DNA from: Variovorax sp. JS1663
Lineage (GTDB): Bacteria > Pseudomonadota > Gammaproteobacteria > Burkholderiales > Burkholderiaceae_C
Assembly (NCBI RefSeq): GCF_002157355.1
Contig: NZ_LYMK01000018.1
Location: 1 to 64,000, forward strand
DNA: 64,000 nt
Direction of reading: 5' to 3'
The notes under the pieces: generated by a model
What the model was told of the DNA's origin: nothing
The model's database searches: none
The model's input: the letters and a program-made list of their open reading frames with translations, nothing else
Position numbers and translations under genes: made by a program
Shown here: in pieces, positions 37,715 through 45,876 of the stretch
Layout: each line of letters starts with the position of its first letter
Numbering within the stretch: the stretch's first letter is position 1

Positions 37715-39733
37715 CTATTGCTTCCTGGCCTTGGCCGCGCCCGCGGCGGCCTCGCGCGATGCCGGCCGCTTGGCCGTGGCCAGCACCTCCTGGCAGTCGG
37801 CATCGGCGCCAGGCCCCGTCTCGACGGTCGCTGCGAGGGCCAGCAGAGGGTTGATGGCGCCCAGCGCCACCGCCAAGGCACCGCGCGTCGCCAGCGGACC
37901 GGCCTCCACGCCCGCGGAGGGCGAGGCAAAGGTACCGCCGATGACCAGCGGCGTCCGCAGGGAAAGAATGCTCTTGTCCTTGGGCTGCGGCCGCACAACG
38001 AAGTTCAACGTCTCGTTCGAGAGGCTGGCCTGCCCGCTCACGTTGAAGACCGTGTCCTCCGTGTCCAGCACCACGCTGCGGCTGTTCATGGTTCCCTTGT
38101 CGACGTCGAAGGCCATCGCGGCACAGCGCAACGTCACGTTCCTGTCGCCCTCCAGCAGGAACTTGATGATCTCACCGCCGTCCAGGCCCATGAATTCCAG
38201 CAGCAGGTTGCTGAACTGGCCGCGCCCGGTGAGCGCCGCCACGTCGCCGGAGGCGTTACCCAGCCAGCTCGCAACCGAATTGCCGCGCCCGGACAGGTTC
38301 ACCCGTCCGTCCAGCTTGCCGAAGCTGGTGCGCATGGTTTCGACCTTGGGAATCAGGCGGTTGAGTTGCATCGCCCGCACGTCCAGCGCCGCCCGGATAT
38401 CGGCCGGGTTCTGGGCGCCGTCGATGCGGATGGCGCCGTGCAGCGAACCACCGGCCACGCCGAGCTCGAGCGGGTCGAGGGTCAGCACGCCATCGTTCAG
38501 CTTCACCTGCACGGAGCCCTTGTCCAGCGGCAGCTCGCGCACATTGCGGATCCGGTCTGCCGTGTACTTGACGTCGGCATTCATGGCCCGCAGGCGCTCG
38601 AAATCCAGCGTCGCGATGGGCAGCACCTTGCGGCCAGGATCCCGCCGGGCGCGCTTGACCTCCGTGATGGTCGGAGGCGGAGCGACGCCTTCGATGGCCT
38701 TGGCCGAGCGCTCGGTCGGCGGCAGGCCGATCAGGGGGCCGAGGTCGTCCATATCCATGACGCTCGAACGCAGTTGGCCCGAGAGATAGGGCAGCTTCGA
38801 CGACTGGTCGAAGCGCATGTCGCCGCCAATGTCGGACAGCCCGAGCTTGCCCTTGATCCCGATGGCCTCCCACTGCTTCGCGCGCTTGCGCAACTCGCCG
38901 CTGAGCGCATACGGCGACGTCTGCGGCAGAGCGATACCCAGCAGGTTGTAGAGGTCGCCGAGGTTCTGGCCCTTGAGATCGAAGCGGGCATCGACGCCGT
39001 CCAGCGTCGCGAGCTCCGCCACCGCGCCGCTGGCCTTCAAGCGGGTGCGGCCTGCAGTGGCATCGATCTCGACGGGGAAAGGCGGTTGCCCGGCAGACTC
39101 GATCTGCAGCACGTTGCCGGTTCGGCCCTGGGCAGTGAGCGGCTGCCGCTGGTAGCGGCCCTTGATGCGATAGGACAAGGGCATGTCGCCCCGTGCGGTG
39201 TCGAAGCTGAAATCCGCGTGCAGATCGACGCCATGGAAGGCCGCAAGGAAGTCGAGCGAGCCGTTGTCGACCTGGAGCAGGCCGATGACCGGCGCGGTCC
39301 CGGCGTCCGCGGTGTTCTTGCCCAGCGCCCAGGTCCGCCGGCCGTCCTCCTCCATTTGCAAGCCCAGCGCGGGCGACGCCAGGGCGAGGCGTGGGATCAC
39401 GACCCGGTGCGACAGCAGCGGCCACAAGCGCAACTCGAATTCGGCGCGCTCGGCCCTGACCAGGTAAGGGTCGCGGGCCCAGGAGGGATTGGCGAATTCG
39501 ACGCCGTCGAGCTTGATGGTGGCCCCGCGCCAACCCAGGTCGACGTCGAGCCGGCGCGTGATCTCGAACTTGCGCCCGGTCCGTTCGCTGACGTAGCGAT
39601 TGACCGGCTCACGCAGCAGATCCCAGGGGAAGAGCGCCAGTACCAGCAGCAGCGCCGCAAGCAGCCCCAACACGACCGCGCCGACCCGCACGAGGAGCGA
39701 CGGGAGTGATTTCGGGGCAGACGCGTTGGTCAC
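37715..39733 (-). CDS. AsmA family protein
   Basis: 672 residues from the GTG at 39733, which overlaps the preceding small gene by 4 bases (GTGA). One N-terminal helix (VGAVVLGLLAALLLVLALFP) anchors it in the inner membrane; the rest is periplasmic and repetitive in beta-strands, with AsmA-typical stretches such as VDLGWRGATIKLDGVEFANP and FELRLWPLL, and a C-terminal AsmA_2-like part (LDTEDTVFNVSGQASLSNET). Relatives are thought to move phospholipid between membranes. It ends 17 bp from the convergent ThiF-like gene. Confidence 0.85.
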   Translation of the reverse strand: MTNASAPKSLPSLLVRVGAVVLGLLAALLLVLALFPWDLLREPVNRYVSERTGRKFEITRRLDVDLGWRGATIKLDGVEFANPSWARDPYLVRAERAEFELRLWPLLSHRVVIPRLALASPALGLQMEEDGRRTWALGKNTADAGTAPVIGLLQVDNGSLDFLAAFHGVDLHADFSFDTARGDMPLSYRIKGRYQRQPLTAQGRTGNVLQIESAGQPPFPVEIDATAGRTRLKASGAVAELATLDGVDARFDLKGQNLGDLYNLLGIALPQTSPYALSGELRKRAKQWEAIGIKGKLGLSDIGGDMRFDQSSKLPYLSGQLRSSVMDMDDLGPLIGLPPTERSAKAIEGVAPPPTITEVKRARRDPGRKVLPIATLDFERLRAMNADVKYTADRIRNVRELPLDKGSVQVKLNDGVLTLDPLELGVAGGSLHGAIRIDGAQNPADIRAALDVRAMQLNRLIPKVETMRTSFGKLDGRVNLSGRGNSVASWLGNASGDVAALTGRGQFSNLLLEFMGLDGGEIIKFLLEGDRNVTLRCAAMAFDVDKGTMNSRSVVLDTEDTVFNVSGQASLSNETLNFVVRPQPKDKSILSLRTPLVIGGTFASPSAGVEAGPLATRGALAVALGAINPLLALAATVETGPGADADCQEVLATAKRPASREAAAGAAKARKQ

Positions 39734-39936
39734 GGCACGGTGGTCTTTCGGTCCGGAGTCGCAGTGATGGACGCGGGCGAGGCCAGGAAGCACATCGCAG
39801 TCGCACCGACCGCCGCCGCGGTGGTAGCAGCCTCGGCCAGCTTCAGTTCGGCATTCGCGGGCTCGCCGATGACCACGACCGCCGCAGCGGCCAGGGTCAA
39901 CACGCTGATGGCCCCGTAGTTCCACATCATCTTCAT
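39730..39936 (-). CDS. Small membrane protein of unknown function
   Basis: 68 residues from ATG 39936 (MKMMWNYGAISVLTLAAA). Two hydrophobic stretches (about 8-22 and 36-55) suggest a hairpin in the inner membrane, or one helix after signal cleavage near VVVIGEPANA. Its stop overlaps the AsmA start by 4 bases, which supports both as real and coupled. I recognise no family. Confidence 0.5.
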   Translation of the reverse strand: MKMMWNYGAISVLTLAAAAVVVIGEPANAELKLAEAATTAAAVGATAMCFLASPASITATPDRKTTVP

Positions 39937-40232
39937 CGCGGCACCTTCCGTGATGGGCACGGCTGCGGCAGGACGCCATGCAGCCAAAGTATGTGATGAG
40001 CCTAAGGGCGACGATTGCAGGAATGGGTCGGCGCCGGACCGCAGCCGATGTCGGGCGCCGCCTACGGGCCGTCAGACCACAGAATTCGTAAGAACAAACC
40101 TACAGCCGCGGGCCGCCGAACACTGCATCATTCACGTCTGCCTCCCATAGCATTTACGACCATAGCTTTCATGTCGGCCATCCGCTAAGGTTCGCAAAGC
40201 CTCCATCGCCTGACAGAGACGCGCGGTTCTCC
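39937..40232. other. Divergent intergenic region, 296 bp
   Basis: Lies between a minus-strand membrane-protein gene and a plus-strand receiver gene, so it should contain both promoters. It is less GC-rich than its surroundings in the stretch 40080-40180. A short frame at 39950-40150 has no ribosome site and an unlikely Cys/Arg-rich composition. I see no RNA gene, repeat or clear operator. Confidence 0.4.
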
Positions 40233-40637
40233 ATGGACCCCAGATTGAAAACCTACATCGTCGAAGACAACGTCACGATCCGAGAGAACCTCGTCGGCAC
40301 TCTGGAAGAACTCACGTGCATTTCGGCCGTCGGTTTCGCGGAAACCGAATCGGAAGCCGTCCGCTGGCTGGCCGAAAACAACGACCAATGGGAACTGGCG
40401 ATCGTGGACCTGTTCCTCAAGCAGGGGAGTGGGCTTGGCGTGCTGCAGGCTCTCAGCACGCGCCGGCCCGAGCAGAAGATCGTGGTGCTCAGCAACTACG
40501 CCACGCCCGACATCCGCAAGCGCTGCGCACAGTTCGGCGTCGATGCGGTCTTCGACAAGTCCAACGAGATCGATGCGCTGATCGACTTCTGCATCAAGCA
40601 GTCCTCGATGCAGCGGCAGACCTCCGGCTCGGGTTGA
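40233..40637 (+). CDS. Single-domain response regulator (CheY-like receiver)
   Basis: 134 residues, receiver only. Acidic pocket E11/D12, phosphoacceptor Asp59 (AIVDLFLKQGSG), Ser87 (VVLSNYA) and Lys109 (VFDKSN) are all present. There is no output domain, so it must signal by protein contact or as a phosphate sink. It lies beside a NarL-type regulator (40715) and a CHASE3 kinase (41455), its likely partners. Confidence 0.88.
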   Translation: MDPRLKTYIVEDNVTIRENLVGTLEELTCISAVGFAETESEAVRWLAENNDQWELAIVDLFLKQGSGLGVLQALSTRRPEQKIVVLSNYATPDIRKRCAQFGVDAVFDKSNEIDALIDFCIKQSSMQRQTSGSG

Positions 40638-40714
40638 CGCTGCGCACCCCGCTTGCGCCAATGGGCGCGCCCGGCATCCGGCGTTCCGAGCGGCGCGGGA
40701 GCACTGCCCGCCTC

Positions 40715-41347
40715 TCAATCGATCAGCTTGTTCTTCAGCGCGTAGTAGGTGAGATCGCTGTTGGAGGAGAGGTTCATCTTTTCCATCAGCCGCGTGCGGT
40801 AAGTGCTCACCGTCTTGACCGAGAGCGACAAGGTCTTGGCGATGTCCCCGGCCGTTTCGCCCTTGGCGAGCTTGAGGAAGACCTGGAACTCGCGCTCCGA
40901 CAGTTGCTCGTGGGGCGCTGCGTCGTCCTTGCGGTCGAGTTGGCGGGCCAGCAGTTCGGCCACGGCGGGTGTGATGTAGCGCCGGCCCAGCGAGATGGTG
41001 CGGATCGCGTTCACGATCTCCATCGGCTCGCATTCCTTGTTGAGATAGCCGCTCGCGCCCTGCCGGATCAGGTTCATCGCGTAGTGCTCCTCGGGATAGC
41101 CACTGAGGATCAGGATGCCGACATCCGGCGCCTTGGCGCGGATCATCGCGAGCGCATCGATGCCGCTCTGGCCGGGCATCGAGAGGTCCATCACCAGGAC
41201 GTCCAGCTCCGTGGTGCGGACGAGTTCGATCGCCTCGCGCCCGCTGGCCGCCTCCCCCACCACGCGCAGGTCGACATGCTCCGAGAAGAACTGGCGCAGT
41301 CCGGACCGCACGATGGCATGGTCGTCCACAATTCCGATTTTGATCAT
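40715..41347 (-). CDS. NarL/FixJ-family response regulator with LuxR HTH
   Basis: 210 residues. Receiver domain 1-120 with Asp8/Asp9, phosphoacceptor Asp54 (VLVMDLSMPG) and a Lys in YLNKECE; LuxR-type HTH at ~145-210 (LSEREFQVFLKLAKGETAGD, then TLSLSVKTVSTYRTRLM). It is divergent from the CHASE3 kinase across 107 bp, the usual arrangement for a cognate pair. Targets are unknown; the stress cassette beyond the kinase is a candidate. Confidence 0.9.
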   Translation of the reverse strand: MIKIGIVDDHAIVRSGLRQFFSEHVDLRVVGEAASGREAIELVRTTELDVLVMDLSMPGQSGIDALAMIRAKAPDVGILILSGYPEEHYAMNLIRQGASGYLNKECEPMEIVNAIRTISLGRRYITPAVAELLARQLDRKDDAAPHEQLSEREFQVFLKLAKGETAGDIAKTLSLSVKTVSTYRTRLMEKMNLSSNSDLTYYALKNKLID

Positions 41348-41454
41348 CTGGTACCTTCTTTGTCCTGTCGCGGCCTTTTGCGTCGCAGCAAACCGCTCCC
41401 TGGTTCACGACGATTATTCCCCAATTCGATCTGCTCGCATCCTGCGGAGACCCC

Positions 41455-42822
41455 ATGCGCTGGTTAGCTTTCCCGAAGATGGCCGCCGGCCTCGCCCTCG
41501 CGATGCTCGCCGCGCTCACGCTGGTGGGCATCAACGAGGCCAGCTACCGGCAGTCCACCAAGGCGCTGACGGAGGTCGGCGAGGCCCAGCGCGTGCGGCT
41601 CGCGCTCAACACGCTGCTGCAGAGCATCGTCGATGCAGAAACGGGTCAGCGGGGCTATCTGTTGACCGGTGAAGCCCGTTATCGCGAGCCCTACGACATC
41701 GCGGTCAAGCAGGTGGACGGCCAGTTGGCCGCGCTGCAGTTGCTCTACGCGCATCGTCCGGCGGAGGCGGCGCGCCTGGCGCAGCTGTCCAAGCACGTCT
41801 CGCGCAAGCTCGCCGAGATCGACATGAGCGTGCGGCTGCGTCAGGAGGGCAACGACGACGCCTGGAAGTTCGTGATCACGACCGACGTCGGCCGCGAGGA
41901 AATGGAGGCCATCCGGCAGCAGGCCGGCGAGCTCATCTCGATGAGCAACGAGGCCCTGATGCGAGGCCAGGTGCAGATCTCGAAGTCGCTGCGCTTCGCC
42001 CGCATCGGGATCGCGCTGGTCGCGCTGGCCGGCCTGCTGGCCTTCTACCTGTACCTGCGCCAGACACATGCGCTGCGCTCCGCGGGCGAGCGCCAGCAGG
42101 AGGCGCTGCAGCGGGAGCGCAACGCGCTCGAGGATGAAGTCCGCGAGCGCACCGCCACGCTGGCGGAACTCGCCACCCACCTGCAGGACGTGCGGGAAAG
42201 CGAACGCGGCTTCCTGGCCCGCGAGCTGCATGACGAGCTGGGCTCCCTGCTTACCGCGGCCAAGCTCGACGTGGCCCGGCTGAAGTCACGGCTGGCCGAA
42301 TCGCCGGACGCGATCCAGCGGCTGCAGCACTTGAACGACCTGCTCAACAGCGGCATCGCGCTGAAGCGCCGCATCATCGAGGACCTCCGGCCCTCGTCGC
42401 TGGCCAATCTCGGGCTGATCGCGTCGCTGGAGATCCTGGGCCGCGAGTTCGCCGAGCGCTCGGGCGTCGAGATCGAGATGGTGCTCGAGCCGGTGGCGCT
42501 CGACGAGGCCAACCAGCTCACGGTCTACCGCATGGTGCAGGAGAGCCTGACCAACATCGGCAAGTATGCGCAGGCGAGCGAGGCCAGCATCGTGATGAAG
42601 AACTACGGCAATCACGCGGTGGTGGAAGTGAACGACAACGGCAAGGGCTTCGACGCCCGTGCCGCGCGTGCCTCCTCGCATGGCCTGGCGGGCATGCGGC
42701 ACCGCGTGGAGGCAGCCGGCGGCAGGCTGACCATCTCGTCTGCGCCCGGCGAGGGCACGCGCCTGAGCGCCACCCTGCCCGCCACCGCTAACACCCCGGC
42801 CCTCGAGCGCCAGCCGGCTTGA
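41455..42822 (+). CDS. CHASE3-domain sensor histidine kinase (HisKA_3 family)
   Basis: 455 residues. Helix 1 (~10-28), a periplasmic CHASE3 sensor (~30-180; DAETGQRGYLLTGEARYREP is its hallmark), helix 2 (~183-202), a coiled coil, then HisKA_3 with His259 in LARELHDELGSLLTAAKLD and an ATPase domain (QLTVYRMVQESLTNIGKYAQ; VNDNGKGFD; GLAGMRHRVEAAGG). Such kinases pair with NarL-type regulators, here the divergent gene at 40715. The stimulus is unknown. Confidence 0.9.
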   Translation: MRWLAFPKMAAGLALAMLAALTLVGINEASYRQSTKALTEVGEAQRVRLALNTLLQSIVDAETGQRGYLLTGEARYREPYDIAVKQVDGQLAALQLLYAHRPAEAARLAQLSKHVSRKLAEIDMSVRLRQEGNDDAWKFVITTDVGREEMEAIRQQAGELISMSNEALMRGQVQISKSLRFARIGIALVALAGLLAFYLYLRQTHALRSAGERQQEALQRERNALEDEVRERTATLAELATHLQDVRESERGFLARELHDELGSLLTAAKLDVARLKSRLAESPDAIQRLQHLNDLLNSGIALKRRIIEDLRPSSLANLGLIASLEILGREFAERSGVEIEMVLEPVALDEANQLTVYRMVQESLTNIGKYAQASEASIVMKNYGNHAVVEVNDNGKGFDARAARASSHGLAGMRHRVEAAGGRLTISSAPGEGTRLSATLPATANTPALERQPA

Positions 42823-42989
42823 GCGGCATGGCGCCGGGCGCGAGGCGCGATTCGGCCCTCTCCTACGCCCCCAGCCCTCGGCTGCTGACAGGGTCCGGCA
42901 AGGACGTCACTTAACGTCGACCCATGCTCTTGGCGGTGCGCGAAGAGTCGAGTCCACAACAACGAGACATGCTCGAAAAGGAGTCCAAC

Positions 42990-43151
42990 ATGTTGTACTA
43001 CGCGGTCGTGTTCCTGGTCATCGCCCTGGTCGCCGCCCTGTTCGGCTTCGGCGGCATCGCGGCCAGTGCCGTTGGCATCGCCAAGATTCTCTTCGTCATC
43101 TTCATCGTGCTGGCGCTCGCCAGTTTCATCGCGGGCTTGATGCGACGATGA
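42990..43151 (+). CDS. DUF1328 small membrane protein (YtjA-like)
   Basis: 53 residues with two transmembrane helices ([20 protein letters not shown] and [20 protein letters not shown]) and the short basic end LMRR, as in the DUF1328 family. The ATG at 42990 follows AAAAGGAG at a good distance; an upstream ATG at 42924 lacks one. In other bacteria such proteins are stress-induced, but the function is not known. Confidence 0.85.
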   Translation: MLYYAVVFLVIALVAALFGFGGIAASAVGIAKILFVIFIVLALASFIAGLMRR

Positions 43152-43204
43152 CAGCATCGTTACGATGAGCAGGCTCTCGCCACTTTTTTCCGGAAGGACT
43201 TTTC

Positions 43205-43579
43205 ATGAGCACGATCAAGACCCCCTCGCAGCTGGCCGAAGAGGCGCGCCAGACCGCCAACGACGCCATCGACACCACGCGCGCCTACGCCCAGAACGCG
43301 GTGAACGCCGCCGGCGAGAAGGTCCGTGACCTGCGCCGCGATGCGGAGCCCACCGTCGAACAACTCGCTGCCCGCGTGCAGCAGGCTGTTCAGCGCGGGC
43401 TCGATGCCGCCTCGACCACCAGTGCCCGCGCGCAGCGCCGCCTGGAGGCCGCGGCCGATGTGACCGGCCGCTACATCGCGGACCAGCCTGTGCGTTCGGT
43501 GCTCCTGGCCGCCGCTGCCGGTGCGGCCATCACGGCGCTGATCGTGCTCGCCAGCCGCCGCAGTCGGGACGACTATTGA
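43205..43579 (+). CDS. YqjD/ElaB-like (DUF883) membrane-associated protein
   Basis: 124 residues. A long amphipathic alpha-helical part rich in Ala, Gln and Arg (residues 1-95) is followed by one transmembrane helix (SVLLAAAAGAAITALIVLAS) and a basic tail RRSRDDY. This is the layout of YqjD/ElaB, stationary-phase inner-membrane proteins that in E. coli bind ribosomes. It begins the run YqjD-YqjE-YqjK-like in this window. Confidence 0.78.
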   Translation: MSTIKTPSQLAEEARQTANDAIDTTRAYAQNAVNAAGEKVRDLRRDAEPTVEQLAARVQQAVQRGLDAASTTSARAQRRLEAAADVTGRYIADQPVRSVLLAAAAGAAITALIVLASRRSRDDY

Positions 43580-43608
43580 ACTGAGCTCCCGGTCTCGCCT
43601 GCAGCACC

Positions 43609-43989
43609 ATGCTCCATCCCATTTTCTCTACGGTGCTCAGGCACCCGGAGTTGTTCGCTGCCCACGCCGCCAACTATTCGGCGCTGCTTCGCCTGGAGGC
43701 GGCAGAGGCGAGCAAGGGGCTGATCGCCAGGGCCGTCGCGGGCGCGCTGGCGGCGGTGAGTGCGATGCTGGCCCTCGGGCTGGCCGGTGCTGCCGTGATG
43801 CTGGGTGTGCTACATGGCAGCTTTCATTGGGTGTTGGTGATCGTGCCCGGCGTCGCCATCGTCATCGCGGCAGCGGCCGGCTATGTTGCGGCACGCCCCG
43901 CCGAATTCCACGGATTCGACGATCTGAGGGCGCAGGTGGAGGCAGATTTGCGGGCGCTCCACATGGCAGGAGACGAACGTGGCAGATGA
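43609..43989 (+). CDS. Putative phage-holin-superfamily/YqjE-like membrane protein
   Basis: 126 residues with two adjacent hydrophobic helices (AVAGALAAVSAMLALGLAGA, then WVLVIVPGVAIVIAAAAGYV) flanked by soluble ends, the layout of YqjE/Actinobacterial-type holin superfamily III proteins. It is not evidence of a prophage, as no other phage gene is near. Overlaps the next gene by 11 bases. Confidence 0.65.
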   Translation: MLHPIFSTVLRHPELFAAHAANYSALLRLEAAEASKGLIARAVAGALAAVSAMLALGLAGAAVMLGVLHGSFHWVLVIVPGVAIVIAAAAGYVAARPAEFHGFDDLRAQVEADLRALHMAGDERGR

Positions 43990-44428
43990 GCGCCTTGCCC
44001 TGACGCCCCAACAGCGGTTGACCATCTCCAGGCGCGCCATCGTCGACCAGTTGCAGGGTCCCCGGCGAGACTCCGACGAAGCCGTCGAAGCTGCGCAGTC
44101 CCGCCTCGGGCGAGGCGCCACGGCCTTCGAAGGCGTCCAATGGCTCCAAGTGACCCGGCAACTGGCGCAGCGTTGGTGGCGCCGCCACCCTGCGAACGCG
44201 GCCGGTCAGCTAGCGCGCCCGCTGCTGGAGCGCTATGCCCGCGAGCAGCCCACCCGGTTGATGGCAGCGGCCGCCGGTGCCGGCGCCCTGGTGGTGCTCG
44301 TCAAGCCGTGGCGCCTCCTGTCGGTCACCGCGGTGCTCGCGGCCCTGCTCAAGACTTCGGACGTGGCCGACCTGGTGACCACGCTGATGCACAAGACGCC
44401 CCATCCCGCACGAAAGGATTCCCCATGA
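43979..44428 (+). CDS. Hypothetical protein, YqjK-like position
   Basis: 149 residues from GTG 43979. A soluble Arg/Gln-rich N-terminal half is followed by a hydrophobic segment (RLMAAAAGAGALVVLVKPWRLLS and a second weak one), then a basic end. I recognise no domain. Its 11-base overlap with the holin-like gene and ATGA overlap with the ferritin-like gene show that it is translated as part of the cassette. Confidence 0.6.
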   Translation: MADERLALTPQQRLTISRRAIVDQLQGPRRDSDEAVEAAQSRLGRGATAFEGVQWLQVTRQLAQRWWRRHPANAAGQLARPLLERYAREQPTRLMAAAAGAGALVVLVKPWRLLSVTAVLAALLKTSDVADLVTTLMHKTPHPARKDSP

Positions 44429-44979
44429 CGACCGCAGTGGCCCAAGACAAGTCCCGTGAACGCCTGGTGCTGGACCAGGCTGCCATCGAGGAGGCGGCCT
44501 CCCAAAGCCTCGACGATGGCGCCGTCACGCCCGGCTATGGCCCCTGGCGCGACGACATCGTCCAGTTGCTCAATGACGCCCTGGCCACCGAGCTGGTCTG
44601 CGTCCTGCGCTACAAGCGGCACTACTTCACCGCCAGCGGTGTGTCCTCGCCGGCGATCGCGGACGAATTCCTGGTGCATGCCAATGAAGAGGCCGCGCAT
44701 GCGGACAAGATTGCGGAGCGCATCGTGCAGTTGGGCGGCGAACCGGACTTCAACCCGAACACCCTGCATGACCGCAGCCATGCCAGCTACGACGAATCCA
44801 CGGAGCTGCAGGCCATGGTGCGCGCGAACCTCATCGCCGAGCGCATCGCCATCGAAACCTACCGCCAGATGATCGCGCTCATCGGCGACAAGGACCCGAC
44901 GACGCGGCGCATGCTCGAGGAAATCCTCACCGATGAGGAAGAGCATGCGGACGAGTTGAAGGACTGGCTCGGCCATTGA
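44425..44979 (+). CDS. Ferritin-like domain protein (bacterioferritin/Dps-like)
   Basis: 184 residues. A four-helix bundle with di-iron ligands: Glu in ALATELVCVLRYKRH, EEAAHADKI (ExxH), ANLIAERIAIETYRQ and TDEEEHADEL (ExxH). Carboxylate/His sets of this type oxidise or store iron, or guard DNA from peroxide. The first ~35 residues precede the bundle. Last gene of the stress cassette, coupled by ATGA. Confidence 0.85.
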   Translation: MTTAVAQDKSRERLVLDQAAIEEAASQSLDDGAVTPGYGPWRDDIVQLLNDALATELVCVLRYKRHYFTASGVSSPAIADEFLVHANEEAAHADKIAERIVQLGGEPDFNPNTLHDRSHASYDESTELQAMVRANLIAERIAIETYRQMIALIGDKDPTTRRMLEEILTDEEEHADELKDWLGH

Positions 44980-44980
44980 C

Positions 44981-45006
44981 GGCCGGCCAGGCACTCCCCG
45001 CCGGCC
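44981..45006. terminator. Hairpin between convergent ferritin-like and DUF429 genes
   Basis: GGCCGGC and GCCGGCC pair across a 12-base loop, directly after the ferritin-like stop and 26 bp before the DUF429 stop. There is no T-tract; position between tail-to-tail genes suggests a bidirectional stop. Confidence 0.4.
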
Positions 45007-45031
45007 CGCGGAGCGATCGTGGCAGCCAGGC

Positions 45032-45865
45032 TCAGGCGCTGACGATCCAGCCTTCCAGCGGGTCCATCGCCGCCGGCAGGCCCCAGCCGGGCCCGATGCT
45101 GTCGCGGCGGGCGGCCGCCCATGCCGCCTGGACCAGGCAGAGCGCCGCATCTAGACAATCGCCCTGCGCATCAGCCATCAGGCGTTGACGCTCGACATCT
45201 TCCAAGACAAGGCGCAGGCCCAGACGCGCAGAGCCTCGCTCCAGCGCGGCCAGCAGTTCGGCGCGCGCGGCGCCGCGTTCGCTGGTCTGCCGAGTGGCAT
45301 CATCGCTTTTATAGCTGCGGCGGCCGATCAGCTCGCGCGCCAGCAGGCCCGGATAGCCCTCGACTGCGATACGGGTGGCGGCAGCGCCGGCAGGCGCATG
45401 CAGTCCGGGCAGGGCCGCACCGGCGGCCACCAGGCGCGGCACGCCGGCATGCAGCATGAAGGCGACGGGCGGGTTGACCCATTTCATCGAGGGACTGCAG
45501 CCCGCGGGCCCATCCGTGGCGCGATGGGCGAACTTCACGCCCGCCGGCCGCCCCGCACAGAAGGCTGCAAAGGCCTCACGGATGTGCGCACGATCGAGGC
45601 CGGCATAGTGCGCGATCAGCGCGGCCCATTCTGTCGGCCAACCGAGTTGCTCGACCAGCTCGCGCGGCAGGCCGAAGGGGAAGTCGAAGGCACCGATCCA
45701 GGCCGGCGCGCCGGCCAGCCATTGGCGCCACGTGTCGAGGGAACAGAAGCTTTCGATCCGCTGGAGGGCGACGCCGCCCTCGACCACCTGCCCGACCGCC
45801 ACGACGATGGGCTTGCGGACGCTGGGCGCGCTGGAGAAATCGCAGCCCAGCAGCAGGGCGGGCAC
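45032..45865 (-). CDS. DUF429 domain-containing protein
   Basis: 277 residues from the GTG at 45865, the first usable start after the BLUF stop at 45877. Marks of DUF429 (RNase H-like fold) include LLLGCDFSSAPS, WIGAFDFPFGLPRELVEQLG, SPSMKWVNPPVAFML, AVEGYPGLLARELIG and QGDCLDAALCLVQAAW. Acidic residues on the first strand and near the end (GCDF; DCLDA) fit a metal-dependent nuclease-like site. No activity is established. It may be cotranscribed with the BLUF gene. Confidence 0.72.
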   Translation of the reverse strand: MPALLLGCDFSSAPSVRKPIVVAVGQVVEGGVALQRIESFCSLDTWRQWLAGAPAWIGAFDFPFGLPRELVEQLGWPTEWAALIAHYAGLDRAHIREAFAAFCAGRPAGVKFAHRATDGPAGCSPSMKWVNPPVAFMLHAGVPRLVAAGAALPGLHAPAGAAATRIAVEGYPGLLARELIGRRSYKSDDATRQTSERGAARAELLAALERGSARLGLRLVLEDVERQRLMADAQGDCLDAALCLVQAAWAAARRDSIGPGWGLPAAMDPLEGWIVSA

Positions 45866-45876
45866 CGCAGCGGACG

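Noticed and set aside
39950..40150. 66-residue plus-strand frame in the divergent gap before the receiver gene
   Set aside because: No ribosome site, odd Cys/Arg content and no recognisable family.
43609..43989. Holin-like protein as a sign of a prophage
   Set aside because: No lysin, capsid, integrase or other phage gene nearby; the order matches yqjD-yqjE-type membrane genes.
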